Positions 49,856 through 58,679 of a stretch of 64,000 nt of DNA are shown piece after piece; position 1 is the stretch's first letter; each line of letters starts with the position of its first letter. Origin of the DNA: ZC4RG30 sp965652645. Its GTDB lineage: Bacteria > Pseudomonadota > Gammaproteobacteria > Steroidobacterales > Steroidobacteraceae. Both the position numbers and the translations under genes were made by a program. The notes below the pieces were generated by a model. The model saw nothing but the letters and a program-made list of their open reading frames with translations, was not told where the DNA came from and made no database searches. The DNA lies in contig CBFGXE010000001.1 of assembly GCA_965652645.1 (NCBI GenBank), forward strand, positions 62,001 through 126,000. Direction: 5' to 3'.

Positions 49856-50924
49856 CGCGTTCGCGCTGAAGCTTCAGGGCCTGCACCAGTTCCAGCCCGC
49901 TGTGGCTGGCTGGTGGCAGGCCCGTTTCAATTGTGGCCACGGGTTGAACCCGGCTGCCCCAGCGCACCAGGTGCGCGCACCAGGTGAGGCCGGCGCCGAA
50001 GGCCGGCAGCAGCAGCAATGAGCCGGGCTGCACGCGGCCTTCCTCCAGCGCCTCCACCAGCGCCACCGCCACCGTGGCGGCCGACATGTTGCCGTAGCGC
50101 TGGACATTGACGAAGGCGCGCCCGGGTGGAATCTCCAGGCGGCTCGCCACGGCCTGGATGATGCGCAGGTTGGCCTGGTGCGGAACCAGCAGGTCCACAT
50201 CGGCTGCGCGCAGGCCACGCGAGGCGAGCACGGCGCCAGAGGCCTCGACCATGCCGGCCACCGCACGGCGGAAGATCTCCTGGCCATCGAAGGTCCACTC
50301 CGTGACGCCCATGCGCCGCGTGAAGTCCGCGTAGCGCCCGCCCATGCCGTGGATCACCAGCGCATCGCGCCCATCCACGTCGCAGCCCAGCTTCTCGACC
50401 AGCAGCCCCTCTTCCCTGTCGGTGGCCTGCAGAACGATGGCCGCGCAGCCGTCACCGAACAGCACCGCCACGTTGCGGTTGCGCCAGTCCATGAAGCGAC
50501 TGATCACCTCCCCGCCCACCACCAGCGCGTTGCGGACCACGCCGGTGCGGATCATGGCATTGGCCGTGCTCCACGCGTAGAGGAAGCTGGTGCAGGCGGT
50601 ATTCACGTCCATCGCCGCCGCACCCTTCGCCGCGAGTCGCTGCTGGAGGGCGGAAGCCTGGTTCGGCGCCTGCTCCTCGAAGCTGGTCGTCCCGAACACG
50701 ATCAGGTCCACTTCTGCTGCTGCGAGCCCTGCCGCGGCAAGCGCCCTGCCTGCCGCCACTTCAGCCAGGTCAGTGAGACCCACGTGGGAGATGCGCCGCT
50801 CGCGGATGCCGGTGCGCGTGAGGATCCACTCATCGCTCGTATCGAGGAAGGTGGCAAGGTCGGCATTGGTGAGGGTCGCTGGCGGCAGGCATTTGCCCCA
50901 GCCCGTGACAGCGGCATGAGTCAT
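49845..50924 (-). CDS. 3-oxoacyl-ACP synthase III-like (FabH family) enzyme
   Basis: 359 residues from MTHAAVTGWG. The thiolase-fold triad is complete: Cys111 in NTACTSF, His in VPHQANLRII and Asn in YGNMSAAT. FabH proper starts fatty acid synthesis from acetyl-CoA and malonyl-ACP. This copy stands alone, away from fabD/fabG/acpP, so it may be a FabH paralogue for special acyl starters or quorum signals. Which it is cannot be told from the sequence. Confidence 0.9.
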   Translation of the reverse strand: MTHAAVTGWGKCLPPATLTNADLATFLDTSDEWILTRTGIRERRISHVGLTDLAEVAAGRALAAAGLAAAEVDLIVFGTTSFEEQAPNQASALQQRLAAKGAAAMDVNTACTSFLYAWSTANAMIRTGVVRNALVVGGEVISRFMDWRNRNVAVLFGDGCAAIVLQATDREEGLLVEKLGCDVDGRDALVIHGMGGRYADFTRRMGVTEWTFDGQEIFRRAVAGMVEASGAVLASRGLRAADVDLLVPHQANLRIIQAVASRLEIPPGRAFVNVQRYGNMSAATVAVALVEALEEGRVQPGSLLLLPAFGAGLTWCAHLVRWGSRVQPVATIETGLPPASHSGLELVQALKLQRERVSG

Positions 50925-51027
50925 GCGCGGCAATTTACTCCACAACCGGGTTGGCGGGGCCGGCGACGGGTCAACGCTCCGGCCTGTCGCGCGTTGGAAT
51001 GCCCTGGACAAACACCGGAGCCCGTCG

Positions 51028-52059
51028 ATGTCCCATCGGACCGCCCTGCTTGTACTCACCAGCTTTTCCCTGCTGGCCACCGCCTGCTCCCTGGCCGGTG
51101 AATCCGGCCCGCTGCGCCAGCGGGTCCGCGAACGCGTGGCCGAGCGGGCGGGGGAACGGATGGCCGCCGAAGCACCGCCGGCCACGCTGCTGAAAAGTGC
51201 CACGCGCATCACTGCACCGGGTCGCTATGAAATCCGCCTGCGGCATGGCGGACAGGAGCGCATGGCGCTGGTGCATGTGCCGCGCAGCTGGACGGCCACG
51301 GGCTCGCTGCCACTGGTAATGGCCCTGCACGGCGCCGGTGGCGGCGCCATCTACCAGGCCGACGACGCCAACTACGGGCTTGTCACCAAGTCCGAGGAGG
51401 CAGGCTTCATCGCCGTGTTCCCCAACGGCATCAGTCCCGCCCGCTCCGGCATGCTGGCCACGTGGAATGCCGGCGATTGCTGCGCGAAGGCCCGTGACGA
51501 GAACGTGGACGACGTCGGCTTCCTGCGCGCGGTGGTCGCCGACCTGCGGCGCCGCACCGGCGTCGACGCCGACCGCGTCTATGCCATCGGCATGTCCAAC
51601 GGCGGCATGATGGCCTATCGCCTGGCCTGCGAGGCCGGCGATGTGTTCCGCGGCATCATGGCCGTGGCCGGCACCGACAACACGCGCAACTGCCGTCCGT
51701 CCCGTCCCGTGCCCGTGCTGCACGTCCACGCGCGCAATGACGACCGGGTGCTTTTCAATGGCGGCGCCGGCGAGGTATTCCGCAATGAGGCACTGGTCAG
51801 CAATTTCACCTCGGTGCCCGACACCATCACCCGATGGGTGCAGCGCAATCGTGCCGATCCCGATGCGCGCCGGGTACTCACCGTGGCCGGCGCAACCTGC
51901 GACCTGCATGAGGCGTTGCCGGGCGGCGCACCCGTGCAGCTCTGCGTCACCGACACGGGCGGCCACAGCTGGCCGGGCGGCGGCAAGCAGCGGGGTGAAG
52001 CACCCTCCGGCGCGATCAAGGCCAATGATGTGATGTGGTCCTTCTTCAGCTCCCTGTGA
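51028..52059 (+). CDS. PHB depolymerase/LpqC-family esterase, lipoprotein
   Basis: 343 residues from MSHRTALLVL, with GGAG eight bases upstream; the signal ends LLATAC, a weak lipobox at Cys20. The esterase domain has PLVMALHGAGGG, the nucleophile in IGMSNGGMMAY, VLHVHARNDD and GGHSWPGGG with the catalytic His, as in the LpqC/poly(3-hydroxybutyrate) depolymerase family, which also includes feruloyl esterases. Two cysteines in GDCCAK are typical of the group. It would act in the periplasm or outside the cell on an ester substrate. Confidence 0.85.
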   Translation: MSHRTALLVLTSFSLLATACSLAGESGPLRQRVRERVAERAGERMAAEAPPATLLKSATRITAPGRYEIRLRHGGQERMALVHVPRSWTATGSLPLVMALHGAGGGAIYQADDANYGLVTKSEEAGFIAVFPNGISPARSGMLATWNAGDCCAKARDENVDDVGFLRAVVADLRRRTGVDADRVYAIGMSNGGMMAYRLACEAGDVFRGIMAVAGTDNTRNCRPSRPVPVLHVHARNDDRVLFNGGAGEVFRNEALVSNFTSVPDTITRWVQRNRADPDARRVLTVAGATCDLHEALPGGAPVQLCVTDTGGHSWPGGGKQRGEAPSGAIKANDVMWSFFSSL

Positions 52060-52129
52060 TTCCACCTCGCAGGGACCCGGTGGCACAATGCCGGCGACGA
52101 GCCGACGTCGGCAGCCACAGGATCCGCCC

Positions 52130-52624
52130 ATGGCCGCATATGCCCGACCTGTTCCACTCCGCCTGGCAGCGGGAATGCTCTGTGCACTGCTGCTCATCGC
52201 CTGCGCCGGCGCACCGCCGCGCGGCGATGCGGATCGCGCCGCCGCAAGCCTGCCTACCTTGGGGCAGCGTATCGTCGCCAGCGCGATGGCGGAGGTGGGC
52301 AAGCCGTACCGGTACGGCGGCAACGGGCCGGATGCCTATGACTGCAGCGGGCTGGTCCGCTTCGCTCATGGCGCCCAGGGCATCCTCGTGCCGCGCACCA
52401 CGGCGGAGCAGTACCGCGCGGCCCGCCCCGTGCCCATCGACCGCATCGCCGCAGGAGACCTGCTGTTCTTCCGCTTCGACGGGCCCAAGGTATCGCACGT
52501 AGCGATCTACGCCGGCAACGGCCGCTTCGTGCATGCACCGCAAAGCAGCCGCCCGGTGGAGGTACGCTCGCTGGACGAACCCTGGTACCGCAGCCAGCTT
52601 GTAGGCGCCGGCCGACTTCACTGA
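52130..52624 (+). CDS. NlpC/P60 cell-wall peptidase lipoprotein
   Basis: 164 residues from MAAYARP. The signal ends LLIAC with Cys25 as the lipid site. The NlpC/P60 domain (about 45-164) has catalytic Cys72 in YDCSGLV, His123 in SHVAIY and the third residue His135 in FVHAP. Enzymes of this group cut peptidoglycan stem peptides. AGGA lies upstream of the ATG. It precedes the PA2779/PA2778 pair by 77 bases. Confidence 0.9.
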   Translation: MAAYARPVPLRLAAGMLCALLLIACAGAPPRGDADRAAASLPTLGQRIVASAMAEVGKPYRYGGNGPDAYDCSGLVRFAHGAQGILVPRTTAEQYRAARPVPIDRIAAGDLLFFRFDGPKVSHVAIYAGNGRFVHAPQSSRPVEVRSLDEPWYRSQLVGAGRLH

Positions 52625-52701
52625 GGCCTGCCGCGGTACCCCGACATCAGGCAACATGGCCATACGCCCTGCGCGGCGGCACAACAACGGAGGCCCGAGA
52701 A

Positions 52702-53085
52702 ATGAAGAACAGCAACTGGCGTTCCACCCTGGCGGCCCTGCTTTCCCTGGCCCTTCTCAATGCCGGATTCATCTCGTCCGCGCAGGCGGACGTCATCGAC
52801 ACCGCTGCGATGGTGCAGACCGCACGTGATGCGGACCTGGCCTCCATCCAGTCGCAGCTCGCACGCGACGACGTGCGCGCGCAGCTGGGCAAGTTCGGCG
52901 TGGCGGCAGATGACATCGAGTCGCGCCTGGCCGTGATGAGCGACAGCGAGCTGGCGTCGCTGGCCAAACGCATGCAGGAGACGCCGGCCGGCGGTGACGG
53001 CCTGCTGGCAGTGATCGGCCTCACCTTCGTCGTGCTGCTCATTCTCGAGCTGGTGGGCGTGATCAACATCTTCAACCGCGCATGA
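52702..53085 (+). CDS. PA2779 family protein
   Basis: 127 residues: a signal or first helix (LAALLSLALLNAGFISSAQA), a soluble middle (DVIDTAAMVQTARDADLASI...; a repeat-like helical section) and a second membrane helix at the C-terminus (LLAVIGLTFVVLLILELVGVINIF). This is the layout of the small PA2779 family from Pseudomonas, of unknown function. The stop overlaps the start of the PA2778-type peptidase gene, which is its usual partner. Confidence 0.85.
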   Translation: MKNSNWRSTLAALLSLALLNAGFISSAQADVIDTAAMVQTARDADLASIQSQLARDDVRAQLGKFGVAADDIESRLAVMSDSELASLAKRMQETPAGGDGLLAVIGLTFVVLLILELVGVINIFNRA

Positions 53086-54047
53086 TGCCGCTGCGACAGG
53101 TGGCGGCGATCCTCGCCGCTGCCTGTTGCCTCCTGGTCGGCTGTGCCGCGCGCACTCCGCTGCTTGCGCCCGATGCGCGTGGCGTCGAGCTGGTGGACAC
53201 GCCATTCTTCCCCCAGGAAAAGTACCAGTGCGGGCCGGCCTCGCTGGCCACCGTGCTGGCGGTGGCCGGCGTATCGGTGAGCCCGGAAGAGCTCGTGCCG
53301 CAGGTATACCTGCCGACCCGCAAGGGCAGCCTCACCATTGAAATGCAGGCCGCGCCGCGCGGGCACGGCGTGCTCAGCTATCCGCTGGCACCGCGCCTCG
53401 ACGCCATCGTGGCCGAGCTGGAGGCAGGACGCCCGGTGCTGGTGCTGCACAACTACGGCCTGCCCTTCTGGCCGCGGTGGCACTACGCCGTGGTCATCGG
53501 TTACGACGCAACGCGCCAGCGGATGCTGCTGCGTTCAGGCACCATCAGGCGCCAGGAAATGTCGGCCGCCAGTTTCATGCGCGCCTGGGACAATGCCGAT
53601 CGCTGGGCCATGGTGCTGCTGCGTCCCGGCGAGCTGCCTGCGCGGCCCGAGCTGCAGCGCTACCTGGAAGCCGCCACGGCATTCGAGCGCGCCGCCACGC
53701 CCGCTGCCGCCGAGCGCACCTACGATGCAGCCGCTCATCTCTGGCCGGACGAGCCGGTGGCGTGGGTGGGCCGGGGAACGGCCCGCTATCGCAGCGGCGA
53801 CTGGCCTGCGGCAGCGGCGGACTACGCCCATGCCCTGAAGCTCTCCCCCTCGCTGCCGGCGGCACGCAACAACCTGGCCATGGCGCTGCTGAAACTGGGC
53901 TGTGCCACCGCGGCCCGGCGGGAGCTGGACCGGATTGACGCCACCGCGCTGGACGCCGGCCTGCGCGCAGCCATCGCCGACACGTCGGAGCAGGTGGCAT
54001 CGCAGGCAGGGGGCAAAGATAACGAGGTGTGTTCGGCCCTATACTGA
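53082..54047 (+). CDS. PA2778 family cysteine peptidase with TPR tail
   Basis: 321 residues. A lipoprotein signal ends LLVGC. A C39-like papain-fold domain follows, with Cys in YQCGPASLA and His in WHYAVVIGY. The C-terminal third contains TPR-like helices (EPVAWVGRGTARYRSGDWPAAAADYAHALKL in part). PA2778 family proteins always seem to travel with PA2779; their substrate is not known. Coupling by ATGA overlap to PA2779 is visible. The end overlaps the open frame of the next gene. Confidence 0.87.
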   Translation: MMPLRQVAAILAAACCLLVGCAARTPLLAPDARGVELVDTPFFPQEKYQCGPASLATVLAVAGVSVSPEELVPQVYLPTRKGSLTIEMQAAPRGHGVLSYPLAPRLDAIVAELEAGRPVLVLHNYGLPFWPRWHYAVVIGYDATRQRMLLRSGTIRRQEMSAASFMRAWDNADRWAMVLLRPGELPARPELQRYLEAATAFERAATPAAAERTYDAAAHLWPDEPVAWVGRGTARYRSGDWPAAAADYAHALKLSPSLPAARNNLAMALLKLGCATAARRELDRIDATALDAGLRAAIADTSEQVASQAGGKDNEVCSALY

Positions 54048-54067
54048 ACCCCATCCGGGCGCCTGGC

Positions 54068-56152
54068 ATGGGAGGGGTGGTGGCCGACCAGATGGAGCGA
54101 AGCCTGCAGGAAACCGCCGAGGTATGGCCCGGCCTGACGCGGCGCCTCGGCGGGGAAAGCGGGACATTCGCCGTTTTCACCGTCGCCTACCTGGCGCTGG
54201 TGTGGCTCGGCTACCAGTGCAAGATCGACTCCCTGCACCTGACGGTGATCTGGCCCTCCGCGGGCCTGCTGATGGCCGCGCTGTACATGGCTCCCTTCCG
54301 GCGCTGGCCGGTGTTCATCGGACTGCAGCTGGCCTGTGAATACGCGGTGGGCCTGCTCGTGCGCGAGCCCACCCTGCCCGGCGGCATCGTGCTGTTCATG
54401 CTGGCCAACACCGCCGATGCGGTGGTCGGTGCGCTGATCGCCCGCTCGCGCTTCTGGCGGGTCAGCCATGTGCGCATCACCCAGGCGGTGCAGCTGCTGC
54501 TGGCCACCGCGGCAGGCGCATCCGTCAGTGCCGCCCTGGGCGCAGCAGTGGCTGTGCAATTCTATGACGGCGACAGCTATGTGCTGCAATGGCAACTCTG
54601 GTGGGTGGGCAACTGGCTGGGTTCCATTGCGGTGGCTCCCACGGTCATCTACTGGTCGCTGGCAGCGCGCCGTCCTCCGCCTGCACTGCAGGTGGCCCGT
54701 CCGTGGGAGATTGGCGCCTTCCTTGTCGCGCTGGGCGCCAGCGTGTTCTGGCTGTTCTCCACGCCCATTTCAGAAAGCCGCTCCCTGCTGCAGACACCGA
54801 CGGTGCCACTGGCACTGCTGCTGGCCGTGGGGTTCCGGCTGCCGCCGCGCTGGGCCTGCCTGCTGGCGCTGGCCGCGGTGCTGCTGGCAGCAGTGCTGGG
54901 CGTGTCGGGCAGCAATCCCTTCCCCGGCGTCAATAACTATGCGCAGCTGTTGACGCTGCAGTCCTACCTTGCGCTGATGGCCTCCGTCACCCTCATCGTG
55001 GCCATCCTGGTGGCGGCGATGAAGATCAGCCTGCAGGAGGTATCCAGCAGCGAGGCCCGCTACCGGAACTTCATCGCGATGAGCTCCGAGGCGGTGTGGC
55101 GCGTGGAGATCGATCCGCCCCTGCCCGTGTCGCTGCCCCCGGAGCAGCAGAGGCAGTGGCTGGAGGAGCATGCGCGCGTTGCCGAGGGCAATGCACTTTT
55201 TGACAGGCTGGCGGCCAGTTGCACCGAAACCGGCGTCGACCATGGTCCGCAATGGGTGCCGGCCCGTTCCTGGTGCGCCCTCTTCGAAAAACACCTGGAG
55301 CAGGCTGCCCGCGAGGACTTCCGCCTGGATGACCTGCGCCTGGTGGCCCAGGTCGCCGGCAAGCCGCGCACGTTCTCCACCAGCTTCAGCGGCGTGGTGG
55401 TCGACGGCAGGCTGCAGCGCATCTGGTGCGTGGCGCGTGACGTGTCGGAGATCGTCGACCTGAACACGCGGCTGATGCGCGAGCGCGAGCGGCTGAAGGC
55501 CTATGCCCACCAGGTGATCAATGCCGAGGAGCGCGCACGCCGTTCCACCGCCAAGGACCTGCACGACGGCATCGGCCAGACACTCACCGGCATGGCCATG
55601 TCGCTGGAGGTGGCGCGCATGCAGGCGCCGCAGGTATCCACCCTGCTCGATGACGTGCGTGCCAACCTGCGCAAGGTGCAGGACCGCACGCGCAGCATGA
55701 TCGCGGACCTCAGCCCGCCGGGACTCTACGAGCTGGGGCTGCAGCCGGCGTTGCAGTGGCTGGTGGTGCACTTCCGCAGCCAGGAGAAACTGCGCGTGCA
55801 CCTGGAGTGCAAGGTGGTCGAGGAGGCCATCAACATGGAAGTGCGCGTGCTCGTGTTCAAGCTGGTGCGCGAGCTGCTGCGCAATGTCGTGAAACACTCC
55901 GGCGTGGATTCCGCCAGCGCGCTGGTGCGCGGCGACCGCACGGCCATCCACGTGGAGGTGGAGGACACCGGCCGCGGTTTCGAATGGCAGATGGAGATGT
56001 TCGGCCCGCGGCCGGGAACCTTCGGCCTGTGGAGCATCTCCGACCGCGTGGCCGACGTGGGCGGCACCTTCCGCGTCGATACCGCGCCAGGCCACGGCTC
56101 ACGCTTCATGCTCCAGATCCCCCTCACCCTCACGGGAAAGGAACCCCCATGA
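54068..56152 (+). CDS. MASE1 membrane sensor histidine kinase (NarL-type partner expected)
   Basis: 694 residues from the ATG at 54068; in-frame GTG and ATG codons at 54029 and 54092 are alternatives, and a TATACT at 54040-54045 could be the -10. The N-terminal 330 residues have about eight membrane helices in the MASE1 pattern (LTVIWPSAGLLMAAL; QLWWVGNWLGSIAVAPTVIYW). A PAS-like region follows, then a HisKA_3 dimerisation domain with phospho-acceptor His499 in KDLHDGIGQ and a HATPase domain (LLRNVVKHSG; FGLWSISDRV). No response regulator gene is adjacent. The stop overlaps the FMN reductase gene. Confidence 0.9.
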   Translation: MGGVVADQMERSLQETAEVWPGLTRRLGGESGTFAVFTVAYLALVWLGYQCKIDSLHLTVIWPSAGLLMAALYMAPFRRWPVFIGLQLACEYAVGLLVREPTLPGGIVLFMLANTADAVVGALIARSRFWRVSHVRITQAVQLLLATAAGASVSAALGAAVAVQFYDGDSYVLQWQLWWVGNWLGSIAVAPTVIYWSLAARRPPPALQVARPWEIGAFLVALGASVFWLFSTPISESRSLLQTPTVPLALLLAVGFRLPPRWACLLALAAVLLAAVLGVSGSNPFPGVNNYAQLLTLQSYLALMASVTLIVAILVAAMKISLQEVSSSEARYRNFIAMSSEAVWRVEIDPPLPVSLPPEQQRQWLEEHARVAEGNALFDRLAASCTETGVDHGPQWVPARSWCALFEKHLEQAAREDFRLDDLRLVAQVAGKPRTFSTSFSGVVVDGRLQRIWCVARDVSEIVDLNTRLMRERERLKAYAHQVINAEERARRSTAKDLHDGIGQTLTGMAMSLEVARMQAPQVSTLLDDVRANLRKVQDRTRSMIADLSPPGLYELGLQPALQWLVVHFRSQEKLRVHLECKVVEEAINMEVRVLVFKLVRELLRNVVKHSGVDSASALVRGDRTAIHVEVEDTGRGFEWQMEMFGPRPGTFGLWSISDRVADVGGTFRVDTAPGHGSRFMLQIPLTLTGKEPP

Positions 56153-56709
56153 CACGAATCCTCGGCATTTCCGGAAGCCTGCGCGCGGGCTCGTTCAACA
56201 CGGCACTGCTGCGTGCTGCCCAGGCCCTGCAGCTGGAGGGCGTGGAGCTGGAAGTTGTCACGCTGCACGGCATTCCGCTGTATGACGGCGACCTGGAACA
56301 GCGCGAGGGAATCCCGGCCGCCGTTGCCGCGCTCAAGGAGAAGGTCGTGGCCAGCCAGGGCGTACTCCTGGCGACGCCGGAGTACAACAGCAGCCTGCCA
56401 GGCGTATTGAAGAACGCCATCGACTGGCTGTCCCGCCCTCCGGGGGACATCGGCAGGGTCTTCGGCGACCGGCCGTTCGCGGTGACTGGCGCCAGCGCCA
56501 GCGGGTTCGGCACCATCCTTGCGCAGGACGCCTGGCTGGGAGTGTTGCGTCACCTGGGCGCCCGGCAGTGGGCCGGCGCCCGGCTGATGGTGTCCCACGC
56601 CGGCAATGCCTTCGATGCCGGGGGCGCGCTCACCGACGAAGGCGTCAGGAAGAAACTGGGTGATTTCGTCGCGAGGTTCGCCGAATTCGCCGACGGCGGA
56701 AGGGGCTAG
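56149..56709 (+). CDS. NADPH-dependent FMN reductase family protein
   Basis: 186 residues of the flavodoxin-like fold. ILGISGSLRAGSFNTALLRA (4-23) is the FMN phosphate loop, and ATPEYNSSLPGVLKNAIDW is the second family signature. Relatives include ChrR/YieF quinone and chromate reductases and azoreductases. It probably reduces quinones or other acceptors with NAD(P)H. It is coupled by ATGA to the MASE1 kinase, which hints at redox sensing. Its end overlaps the c-di-GMP regulator gene on the other strand by four bases. Confidence 0.9.
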   Translation: MTRILGISGSLRAGSFNTALLRAAQALQLEGVELEVVTLHGIPLYDGDLEQREGIPAAVAALKEKVVASQGVLLATPEYNSSLPGVLKNAIDWLSRPPGDIGRVFGDRPFAVTGASASGFGTILAQDAWLGVLRHLGARQWAGARLMVSHAGNAFDAGGALTDEGVRKKLGDFVARFAEFADGGRG

Positions 56710-58679
56710 CGGCGCCCGCCGTCGACCTTGCGAAGTGGCGGCTGCTGCAGGTGCGGGTCCGCGGGCGGCGCGTCCAGGCCCTCGCCGCGCAGCAGCTGCT
56801 CGAACTGTCCGGCAGGCAGCGCCGGACTGAAGTGGAATCCCTGGTACTGGTCACAGCCGAGGTCGCGCAGCGTATCCAGCTGCGCGCGGGTCTCCACGCC
56901 CTCGGCCACCACCTTCAGGCGCAGGCCATGCGCCAGTGACACGATGGCCTGGACGATATTGGTATCTTCCTCGCGCGTGTCCATCTCCGCCACGAAAGTG
57001 CGGTCGATCTTCAGCATGTCGATGGGAAAGCGGCGCAGGTAGCTCATGCTGGAGTAGCCGGTGCCGAAGTCATCCACCGACACCACGATGCCCATGCGGC
57101 TGAGCTCCTCCAGCAGGCGGATGGACTCCTCCGGATTGCTCATCACGCAGCTCTCGGTGAGCTCGATCTCCAGCCACTGCGGATCCAGGCGGGCCTCCTC
57201 CAGCGCCGCGCGCACGGTGTCCACCAGGCCGGCCTCGTGGAACTGCGCGGCGGAGATGTTCACGCCCACCCTGAGCGGTGCGTAACCCGCATCGATCCAG
57301 CGGCGCACCTGCTGGCAGGCCTCGCGCAGCACCCAGGTGCCGATGGCGCCGATCTGCCCGGTCTCCTCGGCCACGGGAATGAATTCCACCGGCGGGATGT
57401 ACCCGCGCTCGGGATGCTTCCAGCGCAGCAGTGCCTCGGCGCTGCGGATGGCGCCGGATCCGGTTTCGACCTTTGGCTGGTAGTGCAGCTCGAACTGCCC
57501 TTCCTTCAGCGCCGCGTGCAGGTCGTTCTCCAGCTGCAGGCGGCGGTGCGCGGTGCCACCCAGCGCAGCCGAGAAGCGCTGCATGCAGTTGCCGCGCTGC
57601 TTGGCGCTGTACATGGCGGCGTCCGCGTTGGCCAGCAGCGCCTCCGCGCGCGAGCCATCCCGGGGATAGACGGCCAGGCCGAAGCTGGCGGCCACGTGGA
57701 TGTCCATGCCGGCAATGTGCAGCGGCACCGAGAGTGCCGCCAGGGCGCGGCGGGTGAGCGCCTCGGCATCGACCTCGGCCGAAGGCGGGCTCAGCACGAA
57801 TACGAATTCATCACCGCCCTGGCGGGCCAGGGTATCGCCCTCGCGCCGCACGCCATCCAGGCGCCGCGCCACCTCCTGCAGGAACTGGTCGCCGGCGTGG
57901 TGGCCCATGGAGTCGTTGACCAGCTTGAAACGGTCGAGGTCGCACACCAGCACCGCAAAACTCTGGGCCGTGCGCTGGGCCTGGGCCATGGCCTGCTGCA
58001 GGCGGTCTTCCAGCAGCGTGCGGTTGGGCAGCCCGGTGAGCGCATCGTGCGTGGCCATGTGCCGCAGCTGCTTGTTTGCGATCTCCAGGCCCCGCGTGCG
58101 CGCGGCAACCACGCGCTCGAGCTGGTTGATCTGGTTGCGGATCAGCCGCTCGTTGTGCCATTTCTGGCACAGCGCGCTGGCGCATTGCTGCACCTCGATG
58201 GGCTCGAAGGGCTTGCGCAGCACCAGCAGCTTGTCGGAGTGGTTGAGGCGCTCCATCACCTCGCTCCACTCATAGTCGGTATGCGCTGAGCAGATCACCA
58301 CCTGCACGCCGGGATCGGCCTTCCACAGGTGCTCGATGGTCTTCAGGCCGTCCCAGCCCGGGGGCATGCGCATGTCCACGAAGGCCACGGCATAAGGCCG
58401 GCCGTCGCGCAGCGCGGCCTCGGCCATCCGCACGCCCTCCTCTCCCTGGAAGGCCGATTCGACCTCGAATACCGGCATGGGATGGCGTGCCGTGCTGCCC
58501 AGCAGCTCGGACTCGAGCAGGTCCAGTGCGTCCTGGCCCGCGACGGAATCATCCTCGCCAAGCACCTTCCTGAAGTCGCGATGGATGGCCTCGTTGTCGT
58601 CGATGACGAGGATGCGCCGGTTGGAGATGGACAGCGCCTCGCGGATCCCCGAGGCAAAGCGTCCCGTGTTCTCGTTCAC
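56706..58679 (-). CDS. Response regulator with GGDEF and EAL domains
   Basis: 657 residues. A receiver domain (about 22-165) has the acidic pair in VIDDNE and phospho-acceptor Asp102 in FVDMRMPPGWDG. A coiled linker leads to a GGDEF domain with intact GGDEF at 288-292, then an EAL domain with EALLRW at 415-420, ELTESC and VDDFGTGYSS, all catalytic residues present. It can therefore make or break c-di-GMP, under phosphorylation control by the kinase whose stop overlaps its ATG. The receiver has an unusual insertion (45-80) between the first acidic pair and the Asp. Confidence 0.93.
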   Translation of the reverse strand: MNENTGRFASGIREALSISNRRILVIDDNEAIHRDFRKVLGEDDSVAGQDALDLLESELLGSTARHPMPVFEVESAFQGEEGVRMAEAALRDGRPYAVAFVDMRMPPGWDGLKTIEHLWKADPGVQVVICSAHTDYEWSEVMERLNHSDKLLVLRKPFEPIEVQQCASALCQKWHNERLIRNQINQLERVVAARTRGLEIANKQLRHMATHDALTGLPNRTLLEDRLQQAMAQAQRTAQSFAVLVCDLDRFKLVNDSMGHHAGDQFLQEVARRLDGVRREGDTLARQGGDEFVFVLSPPSAEVDAEALTRRALAALSVPLHIAGMDIHVAASFGLAVYPRDGSRAEALLANADAAMYSAKQRGNCMQRFSAALGGTAHRRLQLENDLHAALKEGQFELHYQPKVETGSGAIRSAEALLRWKHPERGYIPPVEFIPVAEETGQIGAIGTWVLREACQQVRRWIDAGYAPLRVGVNISAAQFHEAGLVDTVRAALEEARLDPQWLEIELTESCVMSNPEESIRLLEELSRMGIVVSVDDFGTGYSSMSYLRRFPIDMLKIDRTFVAEMDTREEDTNIVQAIVSLAHGLRLKVVAEGVETRAQLDTLRDLGCDQYQGFHFSPALPAGQFEQLLRGEGLDAPPADPHLQQPPLRKVDGGRR

